From: Streptosporangiaceae bacterium
GTDB lineage: Bacteria; Actinomycetota; Actinomycetes; Streptosporangiales; Streptosporangiaceae
Length of the DNA: 5,315 nucleotides
NCBI GenBank assembly: GCA_030043395.1
Contig: JASHXW010000155.1
Location: 1 to 5,315 of the forward strand
Direction of reading: 5' to 3'
Shown piece after piece: positions 1 to 4,746 of the stretch. The notes under the pieces are model-generated. The model was not told the origin of the DNA and made no database searches. It worked only from the letters and a program-made list of their open reading frames with translations. Each line of letters opens with the position of its first letter. Within the stretch, counting starts at the first letter, position 1. The position numbers and the translations under genes are program-made.

Positions 1-656
1 TGCTGGCTCACGAACGGCTCGAGGGTCTCCGGGCCGGCGACCATCGGGGTATCGACGCCGGCCGGGTGCACCGTGTTGACCCGGATGTGATGGCGGGCGA
101 GCTCGTTGGCTAGCGACCGGCAGAGGCCGACCACGGCGTGCTTAGCCGCGACGTAGGGGGCGAGGAAGGGCATGCCCTTCAGGCCGGCGGTGGAGCTGGT
201 GCCGATGATGGACCCGCCACCTGCGGCGATGAGATGCGGGACCGCCACGACCATGGTGTTCCAGACCCCGGTCAGGTTCGTGTCTATGGTGTCTTGCCAC
301 ACCTGCGCGCTGACCTGGTCCCACGGCTGGACGGTGTAAATCCCGGCATTGGCGCAGACGATGTCCAGCCGGCCAAGCTGGGCCACGCCAGCGTCAAGGG
401 TCGCTTTGAGCATCGCGCTGTCGCGCACGTCGGCTTCGGCCGCCACGATCCTGCGGCCGAGCGCCTCGACAGCGCGGACAGTCTCGTCCAGGTCCGCCTG
501 GCTGGACATCGCATAGCGGACCGTCGGATAGTCCGCAAGTATGTCCACGGCGATGATGTCGGAGCCCTCCTCGGCCAGCCGGATCGCATGACTGCGCCCC
601 TGACCCCGCCCGGCGCCGGTGATGAAGGCGACCTTGCCTTCGACCCTTCCTGGCAT
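1..656 (-). CDS. Mycofactocin-type SDR family oxidoreductase, C-terminus cut by the window edge
   Basis: This is an NAD-dependent short-chain dehydrogenase/reductase, read without a stop for 218 codons before leaving the window. Family members are about 275 residues, so roughly 55 are missing. From the chosen start, the nucleotide-binding motif TGAGRGQG lies at residues 13-20 and CANAG at 101-105 (N103). The catalytic set is N127 in DTNLTG, S155 in GTSSTAG, Y168 in YVAAK and K172. The opening GKVAFITGAGRGQGRSHA and an insertion of roughly 15-20 residues after the second beta strand (ILADYPTVRYAMSSQADL) resemble SDRs whose bound NAD is recycled by mycofactocin. That assignment rests on remembered family patterns. 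Two in-frame ATGs are adjacent (659 and 656). The GGAGG at 663-667 sits 6 nt before the second and only 3 nt before the first, so 656 is preferred. The substrate, probably an alcohol, is unknown. The nearest gene upstream is a tRNA, so it is likely transcribed alone or with genes to the left. Confidence 0.9.
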   Translation of the reverse strand, partial: MPGRVEGKVAFITGAGRGQGRSHAIRLAEEGSDIIAVDILADYPTVRYAMSSQADLDETVRAVEALGRRIVAAEADVRDSAMLKATLDAGVAQLGRLDIVCANAGIYTVQPWDQVSAQVWQDTIDTNLTGVWNTMVVAVPHLIAAGGGSIIGTSSTAGLKGMPFLAPYVAAKHAVVGLCRSLANELARHHIRVNTVHPAGVDTPMVAGPETLEPFVSQ

Positions 657-662
657 CATGTG

Positions 663-667
663 CCTCC
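663..667 (-). promoter_or_regulatory. Ribosome binding site of the SDR gene
   Basis: GGAGG on the minus strand. Its spacing of 6 nt to the ATG at 656, against 3 nt to the ATG at 659, decides the start in favour of the second ATG. Confidence 0.75.
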
Positions 668-701
668 TCGCGGGAAGTCGAGTGGGAGGACGGCTTGTGC
701 C

Positions 702-721
702 ATCAGGCCCGATGACCTGAT
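702..721. promoter_or_regulatory. Inverted repeat upstream of the SDR gene, candidate operator
   Basis: ATCAGG and CCTGAT form a perfect 6-bp inverted repeat with an 8-nt spacer. With a 2-nt bulge on one side the match extends outwards to GTG/CAC. It lies about 45-65 bp upstream of the SDR start codon, between the tRNA gene and the SDR. The size and geometry suit a dimeric repressor site such as those of TetR or GntR proteins. A transcript hairpin between the two genes is the alternative. No regulator gene is visible nearby. Confidence 0.35.
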
Positions 722-760
722 CACTGATGCGGAACAGGAACCCGCGCTTCATGACGCGCA

Positions 761-774
761 GTCCGTGCGCGGAC
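761..774 (-). terminator. Small hairpin just after the tRNA 3' end, possible terminator
   Basis: GTCCG and CGGAC pair around a 4-nt loop, three bases beyond the tRNA discriminator base. There is no following T tract. It could end the tRNA transcript or guide 3' trimming. The stem is only 5 bp, so chance is possible. Confidence 0.3.
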
Positions 775-776
775 AG

Positions 777-865
777 CGGAGGCTCGGGGATTTGAACCCC
801 GGATGGGCGCGAACCCAAACCGCATTAGCAGTGCGGCGCCATAGACCGGACTAGGCGAAGCCTCC
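777..865 (-). tRNA. tRNA-Ser (anticodon GCU)
   Basis: All cloverleaf parts can be read on the minus strand. The acceptor arm is GGAGGCT (865-859) paired with AGCCTCC (784-778). The D arm has a GCC/GGC stem and a loop containing TAGTCCGG. The anticodon stem is CCGCA/TGCGG (836-832 and 824-820) around the loop CTGCTAA, with anticodon GCT at 829-827. A variable arm pairs TGGG with CCCA. The T arm is CGGGG-TTCAAAT-CCCCG (801-785). The long variable arm (class II), the G discriminator at 777 and the GCT anticodon together identify a serine tRNA reading AGC and AGU codons. CCA is not encoded, as is usual in many actinobacteria. The length is 89 nt. I saw no duplicate of its 3' end in the window, so nothing here marks it as an integration site. 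Confidence 0.97.
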
Positions 866-867
866 TC

Positions 868-893
868 GGTACCCTGCACAAGCACAGGGAACC
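868..893 (-). other. Hairpin directly upstream of the tRNA 5' end
   Basis: GGTTCCCTG and CAGGGTACC on the minus strand pair over 8 of 9 positions (one T-T mismatch) around an 8-nt loop. It ends two bases before the mature tRNA 5' end. It is either a folded leader of the tRNA precursor close to the RNase P cut or the end of read-through from the ligase gene. No T tract follows. Confidence 0.4.
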
Positions 894-964
894 CGTTAGC
901 GCGATCCGGCACATGCTCGTCGTGGACAGCTCGCCCATGGTGGGCTTGCGCCGACCGCTGACCT

Positions 965-994
965 AGGGTACCGGGAGTTGCGCGAGCGCCGCAA
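965..994 (-). promoter_or_regulatory. Possible promoter for tRNA-Ser
   Basis: On the minus strand TTGCGG (994-989) and TACCCT (970-965) are separated by 18 nt, which suits a housekeeping-sigma promoter with a weak -35. Transcription would begin near 958 and give a leader of about 90 nt containing the hairpin at 868-893. The same bases also form a weak inverted repeat, so the assignment is tentative. Confidence 0.3.
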
Positions 995-1035
995 AGCACT
1001 CACCGCGTTGCCGGTACTCCGCTCGCAGACCTGCG
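978..1035 (-). terminator. Two small inverted repeats after the ligase stop, possible terminator region
   Basis: CGCAG/CTGCG with a 2-nt centre (1024-1035) begins immediately after the ligase stop codon. TTGCG/CGCAA with a 7-nt loop lies at 978-994. Neither has a T tract. They are the only structures seen that could end the ligase transcript, and both are short. Confidence 0.25.
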
Positions 1036-2679
1036 CTAGCGCGCCTCGATCACCTCATACTCGCCGTGCGCGTACGCGTCCCTGATCTTGGTCTTGGCGA
1101 ACTTGCCGACGCTGGTCTTCGGCACCTCGGCGATGAACGACCAGCGCTCGGGCAGCTGCCAGCGGGGAACCTTGCCGGAGAGGAACTCCCGCAGCTCCGC
1201 TGCGCTGATCGTCGCGCCTGGAGCGAGGACCACGGTGGCCAGCGGCCGTTCGCCCCATCGGTCGTCGGCCACGCCGATCACGGCCGCCTCGAGCACGTCG
1301 GGGTGCGCCATCAGGGCATTCTCCAGCTCCATCGAGGAGATCCACTCGCCGCCTGACTTGATCACGTCCTTGGCGCGGTCGGTCAGCACGACGTAGCCCA
1401 AGCGGTCGATGGTGCCGACGTCGCCAGTCCGCAGCCAGCCGTCCCTGAACTTCTCCGGGTCGTCGTCCTTGTAGTACGACCCGGTGATCCACGGGCCCCT
1501 GACCTCGACCTCGCCCACTGACTTGCCGTCGTGCGGGAGCTGGACGCCGCCCTCGCCGATGAGCCTGGCTTCCACCTCGCAGATCAGCCTGCCCTGGGTG
1601 TCACGGTAGGCCCACGCGTCCTCTCCGGTAGCCGTCACCGGCGCGTGCGCGACGCTGCCGAGCGGGGAGGTCTCCGTCATCCCCCAGGCCTGCAGGATGT
1701 AGACGCCGAGCTCCTTCTCGTACGCCTCCATCAGCGCGTGCGGGACCGCCGAGCCGCCGCACGGCACCACGCGAAGCGAGCTCAGGTCCCCGCCGTTCGC
1801 CCGGACGTATTGCAGCAGGCCATTCCAGATCGTCGGGACCGCGCCGGCCACCGTCGGGCGCTCGGCCTCGATCAGCTTGACCAGCGGCTCGGGTTGCAGG
1901 AACCGGTCCGGCATGATGAGGCTCGCCCCGGCCATCACCGCCGCGTACGGCAGTCCCCAGGCGTTGGCATGGAACATCGGCACGACCGGAAGAACCTTGT
2001 CTCGCTCGGACATCCCGAAGACAGCTCCGGTGTTCACCGCCATCGAGTGCAGGTGCATCGACCGGTGGCTGTACACGACCCCCTTCGGGTGCCCGGTGGT
2101 TCCGCTCGTGTAGCACATGGCGGCGGCATTGCCTTCGTCCACCGCAGGCCAGTCGAATGCAGCGGGCTGCGCCGCGAGGAGGGTCTCGTAACTGTGCACC
2201 TCGCGACCAGGCCCGGACAGCGACTCCAGCGCCGAGGAGTCCGTTTCTCCTTCTGCGCCCGTAACCAGGATGTGGCGGATCGTCGTGGCGTGCGGCAGTA
2301 CCTGCGCGAGGAGCGGGATCAGGCTCGGGTTCACGATCACCACGTCGTCGCCCGCGTGCGTGGCGATGTACCCGATCACTTCAGGCTCGAGCCGCAGGTT
2401 CAGCGTGTGCAGGACCGCGCCCATCGACGGGATGGCCAGGTAGGCCTCGAGGTGCTCGGCGTTGTTCCACATCAACGTCGCGACGCGCTGGTCACCGTCC
2501 ACTCCGAGCGACCGGAGCGCGTGCGCCAGCCGGGCAGCCCGCTCGCCGGTCGCGGCATAGCTCTGCCGGCGCAGGCCATCAGAGGTCAGCGTCACCACCT
2601 CGCGGTCAGCGTAGGCCGAGCAGCCGTACTGCATGATCCTTGTGACCGTCAGCGGGACGTCCATCATCGTGCTGCGCAC
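1036..2679 (-). CDS. AlkK-like medium/long-chain fatty acyl-CoA ligase
   Basis: This is an ATP-dependent, AMP-forming acyl-CoA synthetase of 547 residues. It converts a carboxylic acid, ATP and CoA into acyl-CoA, AMP and pyrophosphate in the cytoplasm. Visible adenylation motifs in order are the phosphate-binding TSGTTGHPKG (191-200), the family-typical VPMFHANAWGLP, QAWGMTETSP (330-339), TGDVG (418-422), the hinge stretch RAKDVIKSGGEWIS (435-448) and PKTSVGKF near the C-terminus, with the catalytic lysine K526. SGGEWISSMELENALM and FHANAWG are typical of the AlkK/Thermus long-chain synthetase group. The frame stays open to an ATG at 2787, but GTG at 2679 has GGAGG 5 nt upstream, and the extra 36 residues look non-family (NSGGTATRLGQP). 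The GTG start also gives the usual length. ATG codons at 2667 and 2664 have poor spacing to that site. The acid substrate is not determined. Medium-chain, branched or aromatic-side-chain acids are all possible. Confidence 0.93.
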   Translation of the reverse strand: MRSTMMDVPLTVTRIMQYGCSAYADREVVTLTSDGLRRQSYAATGERAARLAHALRSLGVDGDQRVATLMWNNAEHLEAYLAIPSMGAVLHTLNLRLEPEVIGYIATHAGDDVVIVNPSLIPLLAQVLPHATTIRHILVTGAEGETDSSALESLSGPGREVHSYETLLAAQPAAFDWPAVDEGNAAAMCYTSGTTGHPKGVVYSHRSMHLHSMAVNTGAVFGMSERDKVLPVVPMFHANAWGLPYAAVMAGASLIMPDRFLQPEPLVKLIEAERPTVAGAVPTIWNGLLQYVRANGGDLSSLRVVPCGGSAVPHALMEAYEKELGVYILQAWGMTETSPLGSVAHAPVTATGEDAWAYRDTQGRLICEVEARLIGEGGVQLPHDGKSVGEVEVRGPWITGSYYKDDDPEKFRDGWLRTGDVGTIDRLGYVVLTDRAKDVIKSGGEWISSMELENALMAHPDVLEAAVIGVADDRWGERPLATVVLAPGATISAAELREFLSGKVPRWQLPERWSFIAEVPKTSVGKFAKTKIRDAYAHGEYEVIEAR

Positions 2680-2684
2680 GGAAG

Positions 2685-2689
2685 CCTCC
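2685..2689 (-). promoter_or_regulatory. Ribosome binding site that sets the ligase start
   Basis: GGAGG on the minus strand, 5 nt before GTG 2679 and 17 nt before the first of the two following ATGs. This favours the GTG over both the ATGs and the longer frame from 2787. Confidence 0.7.
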
Positions 2690-2709
2690 TGCAATCCGCC
2701 GTACTCCAG

Positions 2710-2724
2710 CGGCTGGCCCAGCCG
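2710..2724. promoter_or_regulatory. 15-bp palindrome in the ligase leader, candidate operator
   Basis: CGGCTGG-C-CCAGCCG is perfectly palindromic with 7-bp arms around one base. It lies about 30 bp upstream of the ligase GTG start and just downstream of a GATAAT element. That is a typical position for a repressor site such as that of a TetR-type fatty-acid regulator. In RNA it could also form a short hairpin. Confidence 0.4.
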
Positions 2725-2742
2725 TGTCGCTGTGCCGCCGGA

Positions 2743-2748
2743 ATTATC
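2743..2748 (-). promoter_or_regulatory. Possible -10 element for the ligase gene
   Basis: GATAAT on the minus strand matches the TATAAT consensus at five of six positions and stands out in GC-rich DNA. Transcription would start near 2736, leaving a leader of about 57 nt. No good -35 hexamer is seen at the right distance. Confidence 0.3.
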
Positions 2749-2840
2749 CCTGGGGTGGATAGTGCCACGTTGCCGGCCAAACGTCACTGGCCCCCGCCTG
2801 CGCCGGTCCCTTGCCAGCAGGACGGCCAGCGCGCCTGCGG

Positions 2841-3440
2841 TCAGTCGGCTAGCAGGTTGGAGTCGGTGCGCAGCTTGGCGACCGCGCGGGAGACGGTGCT
2901 CTTCACCGTCCCCAGGCTGACTCCGAGCACGTCAGCTACCTCGGCCTCGGTCATGTCCTCGAAGAACCTGAGCACGACCGCGGCGCGCATCCGCTGCGGC
3001 AGCCGGTCGATCGCGCGCTGGAGGGTGTCGCGAAGCTCGCTCTCCCCCGACGTCTCGGCCACGGGAAGGTCAGGGATCTCGTCGGTCGGGTACTCATCCA
3101 GCCTGCGCCGGCGCCACCAGGAAATGTGGGTGTTCACCATCGCGCGCCGGACGTATCCGTCAAGCGCCTTGCGGTCCTCGATCCTGTCCCAGGCCTGATA
3201 GGTCTTGGCGAGTGCCGCCTGCACCAGGTCTTCGGCATCGGCCAGGTTGCCGGTCAGCAAGTACGCAGAGTGCAGCAGGGCCCGCCCGCGCGCCGTCACG
3301 AACTCCCGGAATGCCGCCTCCTGGGCACCGGTCACATCAGGACCGGGCGGCTGCCAGGCCGACTCGACGCTCGCCGCTCCGCCCTGCCGGGGGACGCGCC
3401 CGCGGTCGTACTCGCCACCGTGACGGCCCCCGCTGTTCAC
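2841..3440 (-). CDS. SigE-family ECF RNA polymerase sigma factor
   Basis: This alternative sigma factor is of the group often annotated as SigE family in streptomycetes and relatives. It recruits core RNA polymerase to a specific promoter set. From the GTG start, region 2 covers about residues 43-113, with AYLLTGNLADAEDLVQ (59-74), AKTYQAWDRI, and the promoter-melting segment YVRRAMVNTHISWWRRRR (96-113). A linker follows, then region 4 at 140-191 with the helix-turn-helix MTEAEVADVLGVSLGTVKST. The protein is 199 residues, about 25-35 longer than usual. The excess is an N-terminal tail rich in Gly and Arg. No Shine-Dalgarno site precedes GTG 3440, but a -10-like TACCGT lies 7 nt before it, which would fit a leaderless mRNA. 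GTG 3335 is a shorter alternative that also lacks a binding site. No anti-sigma gene is adjacent. The next gene downstream is the ligase, 161 bp away. Divergent to it is the cysteine-rich protein/MauE pair, a plausible target. Confidence 0.92.
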   Translation of the reverse strand: MNSGGRHGGEYDRGRVPRQGGAASVESAWQPPGPDVTGAQEAAFREFVTARGRALLHSAYLLTGNLADAEDLVQAALAKTYQAWDRIEDRKALDGYVRRAMVNTHISWWRRRRLDEYPTDEIPDLPVAETSGESELRDTLQRAIDRLPQRMRAAVVLRFFEDMTEAEVADVLGVSLGTVKSTVSRAVAKLRTDSNLLAD

Positions 3441-3447
3441 CCTGCTA

Positions 3448-3474
3448 ACGGTACTAACAACGCTCCGCTGTCAC
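3448..3474 (-). promoter_or_regulatory. Possible leaderless promoter of the sigma factor gene
   Basis: On the minus strand TACCGT (3453-3448, fits TAnnnT) ends 7 nt before the GTG start codon. GTGACA (3474-3469, five of six to TTGACA) lies 15 nt further up, a short spacer. If used, transcription would begin at or next to the GTG, which would explain the lack of a ribosome binding site. Confidence 0.35.
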
Positions 3475-3517
3475 ACCACTACCCTGGGTCACGCATTGCA
3501 GGTCAGAGGCATACGGG

Positions 3518-3531
3518 TCGATCGGGATCGA
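3518..3531. promoter_or_regulatory. Dyad in the divergent intergenic region
   Basis: TCGATC-GG-GATCGA is a perfect inverted repeat with 6-bp arms. It lies about 80 bp upstream of the sigma factor start. It is one of three dyads within about 90 bp and is a possible regulator site. Confidence 0.3.
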
Positions 3532-3534
3532 AAC

Positions 3535-3544
3535 TCAGCGCTGA
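3535..3544. promoter_or_regulatory. 10-bp palindrome in the divergent intergenic region
   Basis: TCAGCGCTGA is a perfect palindrome three bases from the dyad at 3518-3531. Alone it is short enough to be chance. It is listed because it clusters with two other dyads between divergent genes. Confidence 0.2.
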
Positions 3545-3592
3545 ACTGCACGACATGCCGGACACGCATCACGCCGAGAAGATCGAGGAAAA

Positions 3593-3608
3593 CGCTTGAC
3601 TTCAAGCG
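3593..3608 (+). promoter_or_regulatory. 16-bp dyad containing a TTGACT -35-like element
   Basis: CGCTTGA-CT-TCAAGCG has perfect 7-bp arms around two bases. The TTGACT within it (3596-3601) matches the -35 consensus at five of six positions and points toward the cysteine-rich protein gene. No convincing -10 is seen: TACGCA at 3616-3621 is only 14 nt away and CATGGT at 3620-3625 is 18 nt away. The overlap of dyad and -35 suggests an operator. Confidence 0.4.
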
Positions 3609-3758
3609 GGATTGCTACGCATGGTCGAGCCCCGGGCTTGTTCATCTCGGAAAGCTGGTGCGGCCTTGACAGTGGCCAGCGTGTGCTGCGAGCGGTGCCC
3701 AGGCGCCGCGCTCAGCGACGCGACGCGGTTCGCCCGGCGCCGCCAGTTGAAGGCAGCC

Positions 3759-4745
3759 ATGTTCCAGCCGCAAGCTCCAGGGAGCGCCGGGCAGGCGAGC
3801 CGACGCGGCCCGGCCGGGACAGCAGGCCACGGCTCGGCACGGCGGCCTGGATCCGCTGCAACCGCGCTCTACGGGGCCGCCACGGGCAAGATCGTCGATG
3901 TCGCCCCCAACGTCATCACGATCTCCGGCGCTGCCGGCGAACAGCGATTCGCCCTCACCGCCGACACCATCGCATGGCGCGGCGGACCATTAGAGCCGAT
4001 GATGCTCAGTCGCGGCGACGACGTGGCGGTCCGCGTGCTGCGGGCCCGGCATGACGTCGCTGACCGGATCTGGGCCAACATCGGGCGGGCTACCGGAACG
4101 ATCATGAGCTGCGAATCTGGCCGCCTGGTCGTCGAGGAGAGCTCGGCCAGGGATCTGCGGACCGTCGTGATCCCCGACGAGGCCAGCAGCAAGATCGAGG
4201 TCAGGTTCCCGTACCTCAAGCCCGGCTACCTGATCGACGTGGTCGGACTGCGCAGGCCCGGCTACCTGGAGGGGCTCATCCCGGCCACCTCGCAGCCGCA
4301 ATACCTGAGCAACGCGGTGCCGGGACAGCGCCTTGGTCGCGACCGCGCACCCGAGGCGATCGCCGGATCAGCCGTCTGGCACGAGCCGGCGGGCGAACCT
4401 GCAGACGCCGAGCCTGGCGTGTGCTACCCGGCCATCGACCCGGCGGCGGGCTGCGCCGAGGACACGGAGGCAGGCGTTACCCCTGGTTCGGCGCCCGCGT
4501 ACCGCCACCTGCCGTACCTGGCAGTCGGCACGGCCGTGAGCATCCGCAATGAGTGCACCGGGCTGATCGCGACGCTGCCGGTCACCGGCTGCGCGCCGGT
4601 CGCGAGGATGTTCAACGACCACTGCGTCACCTGCCGCATCTCCCCTCGCGGACGCATCGCAGACCTGACCCTCGCCGGCTTCGTCGCCCTGGGCGGCCAG
4701 CTTGAGGAAGGCTGCTTCAACGCGACCCTCATGATCGGGCGGTGA
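3759..4745 (+). CDS. Cysteine-rich envelope protein with a diverged RlpA-like (double-psi beta-barrel) domain
   Basis: From ATG 3759 the protein has 328 residues. It has a disordered Gly/Arg/Ala-rich start (1-36) and two beta-type repeats (about 43-93 and 113-182, the first of form GKIVDV...FALT...GDDVAVRV). The C-terminal domain (about 201-328) follows the RlpA order: GSAVWH (203-208) for GxASWY, HLPYLAVGTAVSIRN (250-264) for the LPxGTxVxVTN strand, then GRIADLTLAGFVALGG for GRxIDLS. Seven cysteines lie in this domain (222, 232, 266, 278, 289, 292, 319), including a CVTC pair. The Asp of the RlpA DRGP motif is replaced (TGCAP), so lytic transglycosylase activity is doubtful. The start is uncertain. 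ATG 3759 has GAAGG 5 nt upstream, but the frame is open back to TTG 3612 and third-position GC is already high from 3660. No clear signal peptide is seen from any start. It is tightly coupled to the MauE-like gene downstream. The domain assignment is by pattern and moderately sure. Confidence 0.75.
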   Translation: MFQPQAPGSAGQASRRGPAGTAGHGSARRPGSAATALYGAATGKIVDVAPNVITISGAAGEQRFALTADTIAWRGGPLEPMMLSRGDDVAVRVLRARHDVADRIWANIGRATGTIMSCESGRLVVEESSARDLRTVVIPDEASSKIEVRFPYLKPGYLIDVVGLRRPGYLEGLIPATSQPQYLSNAVPGQRLGRDRAPEAIAGSAVWHEPAGEPADAEPGVCYPAIDPAAGCAEDTEAGVTPGSAPAYRHLPYLAVGTAVSIRNECTGLIATLPVTGCAPVARMFNDHCVTCRISPRGRIADLTLAGFVALGGQLEEGCFNATLMIGR

Positions 4746-4746
4746 G

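Noticed and set aside
138..854. 238-codon open frame on the plus strand
   Set aside because: It is antisense to the SDR gene and runs through the tRNA-Ser gene. No motifs are seen.
777..865. tRNA gene as an integration site of a mobile element
   Set aside because: No copy of the tRNA 3' end, no integrase and no change in composition were seen in the window.
721..999. 92-codon open frame on the minus strand
   Set aside because: It contains the whole tRNA-Ser gene in its middle, so it is very unlikely to be a protein gene.
1531..3198. 555-codon open frame on the plus strand
   Set aside because: It lies antisense to the ligase and sigma genes, which have clear family motifs. The product is rich in Arg, His and Gln with no recognisable domain, as expected from the complement of GC-biased codons.
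3126..3599. 157-codon open frame on the plus strand across the sigma gene and intergenic region
   Set aside because: It is antisense to conserved sigma regions 2.1-2.4, shows low-complexity composition and has no ribosome binding site.
3596..4054. 152-codon open frame on the plus strand, tested as a frameshifted N-terminus of the cysteine-rich protein
   Set aside because: Both alternative frames were read between 3596 and 3870. Neither gives a hydrophobic signal segment that would rescue an export signal by frameshift.
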